From Protonemura montana (taxonomy: Eukaryota; Arthropoda; Insecta; Plecoptera; Nemouridae): DNA of 64,000 nt. The position numbers and the translations under genes were made by a program. The notes beneath the pieces are model-generated. The model was not told the origin of the DNA. It made no database searches and worked only from the letters and a program-made list of their open reading frames with translations. The stretch is taken from NCBI GenBank assembly GCA_947568835.1, contig OX387610.1, positions 12,567,001 through 12,631,000 of the forward strand. Reading direction: 5' to 3'. Shown here piece after piece: positions 35,121 through 46,400 of this stretch; the first letter of the stretch is position 1; every line of letters starts with the position of its first letter.

Positions 35121-38100
35121 ATGAAGAGGACTATAATATCAACATTTTGCGCAAGACATTCACGCCGGAACTTGATACTGACTTCCCGAAATTTTGCTAC
35201 AGTAAATTCGCCAAAGATATGCATTGTCGGGAGTGGACCTGCTGGATTTTACGCTGCGCAACACATCATAAAGGTGCGTGTGTTTCTAGTGAAGGACTAC
35301 TCAAATGAAAGTTCTCAGCCAAGAGCTAATCACCCATCAAATCTGTCCAACAGAACTTGCCCGATGCACGAGTTGACATTTTAGAACGCCTGCCAATTCC
35401 TTTCGGTCTGGTTCGTTACGGTGTGGCTCCAGATCACCCCGAAGTCAAGAACGTCATCAACACATTCACCAAAACAGCTCAGTGCGATAGAGTGAGATTT
35501 GTTGGTAACGTGGATGTCGGACAAGATGTTTCGGTCGCAGAGCTACAAGATGCGTACAACGCCGTCTTGCTTGTGAGTTTGTGTACTCTTTCTTAATCAT
35601 AGCTTATAAGCAGTCCATTGCTATTGGAAAAAAAATATTTCCCACCATTTCTCCTCACCAAAAAAAAGAACCAGTGTCGTAACAAATCTATTTATCAACC
35701 AGTTGCTTTGTTTCCGTTATGATCTACTTATCCCCTCAAATCTTTTTTTATTTTAAGTACCCACATGTACTCTTTAAAGTAGCTGGTTAATTACTATCTG
35801 CAGCTTAAAAAAACTAGATGCCAGTTGCGACTCCAGACAATTATAGTTGCTTTTTGGTTTAAGACCAGTTATGGTTTCCATCTTTTTTAGACCAACCCTG
35901 GCCTTAACACTTATCAGTCAAGGTAGAACGGTGCAAATTGAGTACCTAGTATGTTGTTGGAAGAATCACATTTCTGTCGAACGTTGCTCTTTTTTCGAAT
36001 TTTGTTCTCCACATGCAAAATAAACCCCCAAACCCAACAAAATGTTTAACCAACTTTAGGACAATCTACCTACAAGACGAATGAAATACATTAAAAAAAA
36101 CTTTGGTTGACATCAATGTAATCCTTTATCTTCAAATACTCGATGTAAAACATTATAACTTTGATGGCTATGCTAGGATCCGCTTGAAAGTTTCCTAATT
36201 TTTTCCCAAAAAAGCTTATTACTTCAGCATTAAAATGCATAAAATATTTATTAATCATTTCTTGCACCCACTCCAACCATGCTCAAATGAAAATTACAAA
36301 TTTAAGCAGTCTTCTGAGTTTAAGACTGATTTTAAAAAAGTCAAAAAAACTTTTCCCTTGAAGATAAACATATTTAAACTTTTAAATATGAGTTGTTATC
36401 ACCCGAAACTTCCCCGGTCTCCAGGCTTACGGAGCAGACGCCGACCGCAAGCTGGGCGTGCCGGGCGAGTCACTTGACAACTGCGTGTCGGCACGCCGCG
36501 TCGTTGGCTGGTACAACGGCGCGCCGGCCGACTCGAGTCTGGCGCTCGATCTTCAGCACGAGACGGTCGCGGTGCTCGGTCAGGGTAACGTGGCACTCGA
36601 CATCGCCCGGATACTGCTCACCCCGGTCGACTCACTCAGGTACCCACATGATATCAATCAACGCCTTCCCCCGTGAGCCGTTTCATTTATTTTTTATTTT
36701 ATTTACTTATTTAATGCTGGATACAATTGCATAGTATTTGCGTGAGCCTAAGTGCAAAGAAACATTTGCTATAAAGATGATTACAATTCTGACTTTGCAA
36801 TTCTGACTTACTAGTTGAAATAATAAAAAAAATATATAATATAATATGATATAAATAAATAATGATAATGCTTTATATAGTAATTAATAATGGGTATATA
36901 TGGTATGGGATTAAGTTAAGCACCTTAGTGCTTTGTTTCACTGTCTTGACAATACAAATACAATTCCAGTCCTTTTTTAGTGAAAAAGTCTTCGATTGTA
37001 AATTGAATTCACTAAAATACTGAAAGTAAGGTGACTAGGCTTGGGACCTCAGCCCCAAAATAAAATAGTAAGTACAAAAGAAAGAAAATAGATACACTCA
37101 TCTACCATCTGTGACACTAGTCTTCTGGAAGATTCAAGAAATGCTAGATTATTTAAAACCCAAAAGTAAGAAATAAAACATCGGTTTCAAATTTGCATAA
37201 CTATCCGCCGATTATACATTCTTTGATTCCATCTTTCCAGAACTACAGACATCACAGAATACGCTCTCGAGGCGTTATCGAAGAGTCGTGTAGAACGAGT
37301 GGTGTTGATTGGACGCAGAGGCCCGCTTCACGTTGCTTTCACGATCAAGGAGCTGCGGGAAATGGTGAACCTTCCTCTGTGCTCAACGGTCATGAGCGCT
37401 GCCGACTTCACAGCAATACCCGAGATTATACCCAGTAAGTACGCAATGTTGGAATTCTTATGATCTAGATAAAACTTAAACTGCCAAATGGCAGAGAAAA
37501 AAGAAATAAGTGCTCAACTTACCGAGCTTAAGTTGGTGAAGCCCTCAAGTAGCAATTCATAAACAATTAACATGCATCATGTTTTGTCTTAAACTGTATT
37601 ACCTTCGAATTACTGCATAGGCAGTTTCAATGGCCTGCTCATTTGTATATTTTTCTGCTAAAGAAACAAAAATTATTGTAAATAATTAGAATCCTAATTT
37701 TCTCAAGACTCAAATCTCAAAAACTGACGGAGTTATTTGTGTCACAAGATTGTACAAAATTTGGTCTAAATCATGAAAAACCTGCAAAAAACATAGTTGT
37801 GGTGTAGCCCTCCCCAGATCAAGAAAACGACTGATCGAGCTGCTCTGCAAGACTGCGCTCAATCCTAGGCAAAGTCCAGGTGCCAAGAAAGTCTTCCAGC
37901 CGATCTTCCTTCGATCACCACTCGAAATCCTACATACCGCCAAAAAGGTGAGTTGAATTTACCATGCCCATACCATGGACTATTATAATTGACTCCATTT
38001 ACGAACCATCTGGACACAGATCAATATCATGTTGACTTTTAGGTCTAGTACGGAGCTTATTTGGTCCTGGGACCAAAAACCATTTTTTTATGTTTCTTAC

Positions 38101-38840
38101 TGTTGTTTCAATGTTCTTACAATTCTTACTGCAGTCCTAAGATTCTGTGCCTTACCACTTAACACATAGTTTACTTTCTGGTACCCTCACTGGCCTGTTG
38201 CCCCCAGTTGACCGGGATTCGGCTGGGAGTAAACCGCCTGGAGGGCGACCGGGCTGTCCTGGAGCCTGACCAGCACGAGACGCTCCACTGCGGGTTGGTT
38301 CTAAGAAGTGTCGGCTACCGGAGTGTTCCAGCGTGCCCGGGCATGCCCTTCGATGCCGTCGCTGGGCTCGTGCCCAATCAGGATGGACTTGTCGGGCCAG
38401 GTACGATGTCAACGCTAAGTTAGTTAACCTTCGTAAAGAGCAGCACAAAAATGTCTTTGACTTTTCCGTCTTGGAAAGTTATTTGTAGAGAATAAGTATC
38501 TTAGTAGAGAGGTACTCATCACTTTTATCTTTCTGTCCCAGGTCTTTACGTTGCTGGCTGGCTAGGCACCGGGCCCGTCGGCGTTCTCCTCTCAACCATG
38601 AGCAACGCCTTCGCGGTTGCTGGTGCGATAGTGCGCGACCTCTCCACGACGCCCCCGAGCAAGCCAGGCTTTTCGCGGCTGCAAGACCTGCTGTTCGAAC
38701 GTGGTGTTGAGCGCACGGATTGGGCAGGGTGGGAAGCTATCGATGCGATAGAGGTGCAAAGAGGTAGCGTCGTGGGAAAACCGCGCGTGAAAATAGTGGA
38801 CGTCGACGAGATGCTGAGAGTTGCGCGAACGGGGAGATGA
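35121..38840 (+). CDS. FDXR: NADPH:adrenodoxin (ferredoxin) oxidoreductase, mitochondrial
   Basis: Seven exons join in phase: 35121-35273, 35354-35572, 36425-36639, 37241-37434, 37808-37947, 38208-38400, 38542-38840 (470 residues; human 491). The enzyme passes electrons from NADPH via FAD to mitochondrial ferredoxin for Fe-S cluster and steroid synthesis. The N-terminus ([17 protein letters not shown]) is basic and lacks acidic residues, as expected of a mitochondrial presequence. FAD-binding GSGPAG is at 37-42. Then come [24 protein letters not shown]-binding [11 protein letters not shown] (about 176), [29 protein letters not shown] and [11 protein letters not shown]. No catalytic motif is missing. 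The exon 5 acceptor at 37806-37807 (GTAG) is chosen because the later AG at 37814 would shift frame into a stop. Confidence 0.93.
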
Positions 38841-40074
38841 GAGTAAGGGGATAGTACAGTTATAATCGTGGGTGAGAACCTTTCAAAAAGACGGCTGCTG
38901 TCGTGGCGTTTAATTTAGATTAATTTAATTTGTTGATCAATGAGCTCATGATGTTTTTTTTTTTTTTAGTTGCTTTGGTTAATACGCGTGATTGGCTTGA
39001 AGCTGGTTAATGATTGTGGTGAAGAAGCAAAGCAAGGAGGAGCACAACTTACCGGAAAAGAAAATTGGTGTCGTGTGGAGCACTTGTGGAGAGATTTCTA
39101 GAATTTCCGAAAATTAATACGTTTTCGCGCATTGCCTTTGTCTTTCTTAAAGTGGTTATAACATTGTATTTTTTTTTTTTTGGTTGCATAAATTTAAGAG
39201 GAGGAAATGGTGTTACAATCAAGAATATCTGAAAATGTATTTATGTATACCTGAATCACTTGCCCAATTTCAATATTTGCATCCCCTTTAGCAAATAGTT
39301 GTTTTTATTTTTGGTTATAATTTACAAGAATTGGGCTAGTATGCTAGTTGACTAGCTACTAGGCTTCCTAGTAGCTATTGAAATTATTCTTTTACCAAAA
39401 TTGTTACTTTGATATATAAAAACAGAGTACTGCATGGATTGTTAAAATTTTCAGCAGTAAATTAAACTTTTTGTTTGGCAAAAGAGTGCCTTGGTGTTAC
39501 GTGTTAAAACTTGCCTCTGGTTTGTTCAGTCACTGAATTTTCAAAAGCCAGATCTTTTGAATTTTACAATGGTAAGATGTAAGATGCTAGCAAATGATAT
39601 GCTTGTACTGTCTTCTGCCATAAGAGCTACTGAAACCAAATTCAAACTGGCTCTGAATTGCTCTGAATAGGCAATTTCAGGCATTTTTTTTCTAAATGGA
39701 TTGCTTATTTTAATTTGGGCATCTTGTGTTTAGCAAGATATCATGACACATTAGTACGTACATTTTCAGAGGAATATTATGAGGTGTAGTGAATGGATAA
39801 AAACCCCATTCTTATTTATGGTTCTTATCCATTTCTGTAAACATTTTGAAAGTTCTGAGAGCAAGATTGCTTGAAGAGCTTTTTTGTTACTTGCATGTGT
39901 TGCTCGAATATTTTTTAACTGTTGATCATAAATTATTTATTACATATGGAAGGTGGAATGATTTTAGATTTTATAGAAAAATAAAGATGCTATATTTTGT
40001 ATGTGTTTTTTAGTATATAATATGATAATGCCTATCAGTTCAAGCTAGTTCCAAGAGAAATATATCAAAGATAT
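38841..40074. other. FDXR 3' UTR and spacer
   Basis: No coding exon. An AATAAA at 39980-39985 is a candidate end for FDXR, about 95 bases from the candidate end signal of the minus-strand gene below. The two transcripts would converge. Confidence 0.4.
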
Positions 40075-40080
40075 TTTATT
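40075..40080 (-). terminator. Candidate polyadenylation signal for the 90-residue gene
   Basis: TTTATT on the plus strand gives AATAAA on the minus strand, 83 bases after the stop at 40163. Confidence 0.4.
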
Positions 40081-40162
40081 TCTTATAGCCCAAAAAAATA
40101 AAAAATCAGAGGAACTGAGAATTTTATACAGATTTACGTATTCTGGGTCTGGACAACATAAC

Positions 40163-40567
40163 TCAACCAATAATAAAATCCCATGGCGCTTGGAACAAAA
40201 TCAGATTTGCCACCACTACGGCTGCAAACTCGCTGCAAAACTTGTCGTCGCCGATTTGGGAACCATCAAAACCATTTTCCTCCAACTCGTAGCTCGCGGA
40301 GTTACCGTCAATGTCGTCCATTTCGATGCCACAAGTGCATTCATTCGAGCGGAATAACTCTGTGCCAATACCTGGAGCGGTTTAAAAACAGACGCAAGTT
40401 AATTTATTTACGAGATTTGCATTTTGTGTGGAAATAAAAGGTATGTTACCACCAGCATTTTTCTCTTGGCTTGATGGAATTAATGTTGAATGAGAAAACT
40501 TACGCATCGCAATAAATCCAACTGCTGCGCCCAACATAAGTCTTTCTGCAACCATCCGCAACCTCAT
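40163..40567 (-). CDS. Possible two-exon gene for an unrecognised 90-residue protein
   Basis: Minus-strand exons 40567-40504 and 40371-40163 join in phase 1 at a good donor (GATGC|GTAAGT) and acceptor (GCTCCAG|GT). The product begins MRLRMVAERLMLGAAVGFIA. It has an ECTCG motif, an acidic middle (MDDIDGNSASYELEENGFDG) and a hydrophobic C-terminus (FAAVVVANLILFQAPWDFII) that could be a membrane helix. I do not recognise it. The frame stays open upstream of the chosen ATG, and an acceptor-like TTTAG near 40640 suggests a further 5' exon. The plus-strand frame over the same bases is judged a shadow. Confidence 0.42.
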
Positions 40568-40639
40568 TATGTTCTCAATTTTCAGAGAATATGTCAGCCC
40601 AAAGATTTTAGTTGTAACACGTGTGTGACTGTAAAATCC

Positions 40640-42525
40640 TAAACAAAGTAAATGCAAATAATTATACAATTCTGATCATAATTGAGATTAGATGTCTTAT
40701 CAAAAAATCAATGTAGATACTCAAGTTTTACCTTTTATTTACAAGTTTTCGAAGACAATATCTTCAATGAAAATTGTAAAAGATAGTCTCACTTTGTACC
40801 CATATTTTATTTTACAGTCACAAAACTTCAAATAGTTGCTACCTGCCTAGGCTTTCTGGTGCCAATCATGGCCCAATGGATATTTGCTGCTTGATTTTCA
40901 GAAAAAAAAAACAATCTTTTTGCATAATGCATTGATGGATTCCAGTATTACTATTATGCACATGCATAATACATGAGTGCATTAAATAATATCCAGGGAT
41001 GGGAACTTTACTCATTAAGGCTAACCTAGCCACTTGTTCTAAAAAGTTATATAGAATCATGCTATATGAAGCAATGAATTATCCTTAAAAAGAAGTAATT
41101 TGTGACTTTCTTTGTATGTGTTTGATCCACAGATCAGTGGTTTGATCTTACGAAATTGCATTCAAAGACTTTGACTCTGGTTTTTGGGGTATTTCGGTTT
41201 TGAGTTACCCTGATTTTATAGCATTCCAAAGGGTTCAGAGATTTTTTTATTAGGAAAAGAAACATGTTTCTTATTAAATGAAGTTTTATTTTCAATAACT
41301 GTGATTAAGTTGTGGTTAAATGGAAGATAAATTGCTATAACTTGGTTTCTTCTGCTGCTAGAGTTACCTATACCTAAGCAGCAATAATTGATGAGCGATT
41401 GATAATTGATGACAAAATCTGTATCAAAAATTATCTTGCGTGATTTGTTTTGGTTTTCTTTGCGTGAGTTTGATTCTTCTCCAACGACCAAACGGCAGCT
41501 CCAATTTTGATGAAATTTTCATATGACTTTTGAAATAAAAAAAAAGGTTCCATATTAAATTTCATCAAATTATTGAATGCTATCAAAATGCACACGTAAC
41601 ATATCTAAAATTGCCCTAGGACAACTTTCTATTCGTTTCTTACACCTTAGGCATTGGCTTTACAATAACTGAACAATAAGGTTTAGTACCTAAACAACTT
41701 TTGTATTAGACTCGACTACAAGCTTTGTAAGTAAAAATACAATTTAATTTCATGTATATTTAAAAAAAAAACATACACATTTTTTAATATTGGATATAAC
41801 ATTTGGATGGCGGTGAAATATGAACTTGGTGCTTGTACAAATTACGGTTTTTTAGAAATTTGCATAATTGATTTTAATTGTTGACCATTGTTGCGCCAGA
41901 ACGAGATTTGTACAAGGCGATCTGGAAGCAGGATATTGTTGACAATAATAAGGGCCACTTCTTGTTCAAATTTGGTGCATGTACAAATCACGGATTGTTT
42001 AAAAATGTATATAAATGATTTTCTCTGATATTTTTTCTGCGCTATGTTGAGATGGTTTCCGGGCCCGTTTACATCGCCGACGGTGCATTTTCTGGGCGCA
42101 CTGCGCATTGGTCAGTACAAAGTTGCATCCGCGGGAGAATTACCTTAGTATTTGAGGTTATAGTTTTAAATACTTCGTCAAAGATTGTATAGTATCAGCT
42201 TTTCTATGGTATCTGCGTTGGTATGGTCAAAGAATAATTATATGTTGTATCGGGTGAAACACATCAAAATTACTCGGGTAAAGGTAAGAGCTCGTATGCC
42301 TAATAAGCTGTTTTCAAACATGTGAAATCTTAAAATTTGGTTAAGACTTGTTGTTTTCTGCTCAGAAAATATTCTTCTACTAGCAAATAATAATGTGAGG
42401 CAATCGAACCTGAACATAAAATAACATGATTATTTTCAATAAAAGTGAAAATTCGATTTTCTCAAAAAAATAATTAAAGATTCCAATACTGCTGCTTAAA
42501 TCATAAAAATTGGCCTAACAAAATT
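40640..42525. other. Intergenic, AT-rich, no gene seen
   Basis: Open frames here are short, AT-biased and without domains. No repeat of the families described was recognised. Confidence 0.4.
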
Positions 42526-42775
42526 TTAGGTTTTTTTATTGTGGTTTTTCAATGAACTTTTATTAAGGATGGTCTTGTCACACTGGTCACACGGAATACG
42601 ATTTTCTGCTATGTGTAGCGGCAAGTGAGATTTGAGTTTACATTCGTAAACAAACATTTTACTGCAAAAATCACATTTGAACTTGTAGGTCTTGTGGGTG
42701 TTAACGTGGGTGCGATAACTGCCACGATGCGAGTATTTTTTCCCACACAACGAGCATTTGTACATCTTTTTGTCG
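42526..42775 (-). pseudogene. C2H2 zinc-finger fragment joined to a SINE head
   Basis: The minus-strand frame encodes two intact C-X2-C-X12-H-X3-H fingers (starting CSLCGKKYSHRG and CDFCSKMFVYEC). A third (CDQCDKTILNKS) has its first histidine, but Thr and a stop replace the second. The frame begins at the junction with the 5S-SINE head at 42776, so any upstream coding part is cut off. It could also be the last exon of a larger gene. Confidence 0.6.
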
Positions 42776-42857
42776 AAATACCTGAGTCAGCGCAGTGTTG
42801 CTTAACTTCGGTGATCTTATGGGAACCGGTGCTTCCAACACGCAAAACCGCCTGGGT
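42776..42857 (-). mobile_element. 5S rRNA-derived SINE, head only
   Basis: Reverse copy of the GATCACCGAAGTTAAGCAAC head, cut just after CAGGTATT, where zinc-finger sequence begins. Confidence 0.7.
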
Positions 42858-43157
42858 TGGAAAATAAAATATAGTCTCAAATAATATCTGTAAATCTGTT
42901 TATTATCTGTCGACCACTGAAGAAATCCTGAAGAAAACATGCAAACGGTATTCACTTGTTTTTACCCAGTATTTGACAAGTACAGCAGTAGAATAGTTGC
43001 AAGGAGAATAGTTGCCAAACAGTCCTTTTTTTGCGTTCACCAGTAGAACCGTTGAGTACGTAGAACAGTTGAGGGCGTTCCATGCCGTAAAGCTTTGCGG
43101 GCACCCCAGCCCCAAGGTTTTGCGTAGATATTTAACTTAGAATGGTATCTCTATAGA

Positions 43158-43335
43158 TGGACGGGGAGCTAGACTGGAAAAATGTGCCAGTACCGGTATA
43201 CAAAACTGGGACCTCCCAATTGCCAACTGAGCTATCTGGGCACACAGATTCCAGCTCGCAGGGTGTGATCAGGGATCCCCACAATGGGGAAGAGACCGAG
43301 GCGACTCGTATGGACGAGATCGTAGCAATTTTGGG
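43158..43335 (-). mobile_element. Second-family tRNA-derived SINE
   Basis: Reverse-orientation relative of 22935-23345: CTAGACTGGAAAAATGTGCC end, tRNA-like part with GCCCAGATAGCTCAGTTGG (A box) on the minus strand, and GAGGCGACTCGTAT. The B box is diverged. It lies downstream of the KLHL10 stop. Confidence 0.6.
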
Positions 43336-43421
43336 TAAACATTTTTTAACCAACCATTTAACCATTTTTTGAATCACTCGAGATTTTTTGTTTATTGAAA
43401 ATAAATACAGGCGTCAATTCG

Positions 43422-46400
43422 CTAACGGTCGCCACTGCAACCGGCCATGCCCTGCCCCATTTCCGTCGCCCCGCTCTTCGGGCATGGCCAGCATTCTGTG
43501 AGCGGGACGTCCAAAGCATCCCGCCAATCGCCCATCAGCTCCAGCACGCGTGCGCGCGTCGGGTCGTCCTCGTGCTCAAAGTACTCAGCCCTGGAAGGAT
43601 GCTGAGGGTGAGCCCGCACGGTCCGGCACGCAGCCTAATAGCACCAAGGGCCGGCCATCCTTGTCCCTTTGACACACTGTTGGTGCTGTCCCTGTGACAC
43701 TGGTCGAATAACTGTAGGTAAATGACAGGAACGTTGGACTGACCTGATAGTGAGCTGTGGGTCAACCCGATCCAAACCCCTAGCCTGTTTTGTCCTAGGT
43801 CCGCCACCTCTTGGCCTTGTCCCTCTGTGTTGGCGCTGTCCCTGTGACTCTGTTCGATTGGTTGTCGGTGAATGACATGTTAGGTTAGGTTAGGAAATGG
43901 TGGTCACCCACCTGTTAGGCAGTGCAAAGAGTGCCACTGTAGCCAGTGCGCTGCGGTGGAGTTTCATGTTAGATCGCGGCAGCCAGGAGGAGGCGTCGGT
44001 GTCCAAACACTCGGTGTCCGGACACGTGGAGCTGCCATTGAACCTGCGAGCATTGCGTTAAACATCAGAGCGTCGCGTTCAGCATTACGGCGTCATGTTG
44101 AGCGTCAACTTACCCACCGAAGACGTGTATTCTGCCGTCCAAGAGCTCGCACCCGAAGTTGCTTCTTGCAAACAACATGTCGGCCACGGCTTGCCATGTT
44201 CCGGTCACGGGATCCAGCCTGCCAGTACACGAGGTTGAGTGGCATTTGGTTCTCGCGTGCATTTTTGACGCTTTCTAGCTTTGGGTTTCAGTGAAACTTA
44301 TGTTTGGTCGGTAAAAACCAACGGGATTAAGACACGGGGCATTGTTTTATGGTATTACATCTTGTATAGGATGTTAAATCTTATCTTCGGCCAGTTTTTA
44401 TCGCAATCTAGCCTCTTCGTTGAAGTGTTAGTTGAAACTATTGCCATGGCGACTTCCAATTACATGCAGTGAAATTCAGATGTTTCTGTGAGCTAGAGAT
44501 CCAACTTTTAGGTCAACATTTTGTTGAACCTGTTGCCATGATGACTTCCAATCACATGCATTGAAATTCAGATGTTTCTGTGAGCTAGAGATCCAACTTA
44601 AAGTTAAACATTTTGTTGAAACTGTTGCCATGACGACTTCCAATCACATGCAGTGAAATTCAGATGTTTCTGTGAGCTAGAGATCCAACTTATAGTTGAA
44701 CATTTTGTTGAAACTGTTGCCTTGACGACTTACAATTTACATGCAGTGAAATTCAGATGTTTCTGTGAGTTTAATTCCATCATACTTGAAAATTTTGGTA
44801 AAACCCAACCATGATAATCCATCTCAAAGATTTCGCTTTGCTCATCAAATACCACTACTGTAAAAAAGTTGGACTTTGGAATAGCTACTCCAAAGAAAAT
44901 GTAAAATGAAAGTCATGATTTTGGAGAAAATCTTTACGTTTGTAATACTGACTGATGCCAGCAACCAGACCGTCAGTGTCATCATCTTCCAGCATTTCAA
45001 AGTTCTTACAAATTTAGGCTGGTAGTCAAACGAATTTTGCGATCTTAGTTGGTTTATCTAAAGAAGGGTAACTTTGGCAAAAAAAGGCTTACCTCTCGCA
45101 GCTTGCCAGTCGGCATTCACCGTTGAAACCGCCGAGAGCGTAGAAGAAGCCGCTGTTGACAACGCAAGAGACACCGCTACGCCGCGCTAGCATCGGCCTC
45201 AGCAACGTCCACTGATTTGACGTCGGATCGTACACCTGCCAGCAACAGGTGCTTTGTGATAATCTTGCACCATCCAGGTTGTTTGAGATCAGCTGGCTGG
45301 ATCCTATGCTCTATCCATGTTATTTGAGATCAGCTGGCTGGATCCTATGCTCTATCCAGGTTATTTGAGATCAGCTGGCTGGATCCTATGCTCTATCCAG
45401 ATTATTTGAGATCAGCTGGCTGGATCCTATGCTCTATCCAAGTTATTTGAGATCAGCTGGCTGGATCCTATGTTCTATCCAGGTTATTTGAGATCAGCTG
45501 GCTGGATCCTATGCTCTATCAAGGTTATTTGAGATCAGCTGGCTGGATCCTATGCTCTATCCAGGTTATTTGAGATCAGCTGGCTGGATCCTATGCTCTA
45601 TCCAGGTTATTTAAGATCAGCTGGCTGGATCCTATGCTCTACCCAGGTTATTTGAGATCAGCTGGCTGGATCCTATGCTCTATCCAGGTTATTTGAGATC
45701 AGCTGGCTAGATCCTATGCTCTATCCAGGGTATTTAAGATCAGCTGGCTGGATCGTATGCTCTATCCGGGTTATTTGAGATCAGCTGGCTGGATCCTATG
45801 CTCTATCCAGGTTATTTGAGATCAGCTGGCTGGATCCTATGCTCTATCCAGGTTATTTGAGATCAGCTGGCTGGATCCTATGCTCTATCTAGGTTATTTG
45901 AGATCAGCTGGCTGGATCCTTTGCTCTATCCAGGTTATTTGAGATCAGCGGGTCTAAAGTACCTCGCAAGAATCAATACACTCAAGGCCATCGAATCCCC
46001 CGGCCACGTAAATTTTTCCCTCCAAGGCCGCTGCGCTAGCATCGGATCGTTGCTCGTGCATTGGAGCGATCAGTTCCCATTGGTTGGCGCATGCGCTGTA
46101 CCGCTCGGCCGTGTTGTGACGGAACTGTCCGTCGAACCCGCCTAGAGCAAAAACAGTCTCGCCGGCAACCTGTTGGCGACAAACAGATCATGAAGTACGC
46201 CACAGAACGGTTCTCGTGAGATCGTTGAAGTTAAGCAACACTGCGCTGGGTCAGGTATTGGATGGGTAACCATCATACACATGACCAGTTCTGTTCGGGA
46301 GAGAGGTTGGAGGGATGAAAGTTAGTAAAGCAACTTCACTCGCCTTGCTTATCAACCTCTCGACAGCATGGATTTGTGGAGGAATCCTGTTGTTTGCGTT

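Noticed and set aside
40183..40437. Plus-strand frame with a weak resemblance to the carbamoyl phosphate synthase small subunit (VVADLGTIK, LVARGVTVNVV)
   Set aside because: Short, without key active-site sequence, and the minus strand offers a spliced, in-phase alternative over the same bases.
45277..45949. CRISPR-like array
   Set aside because: Units are head-to-tail without unique spacers, and the locus is in an intron of an animal gene.
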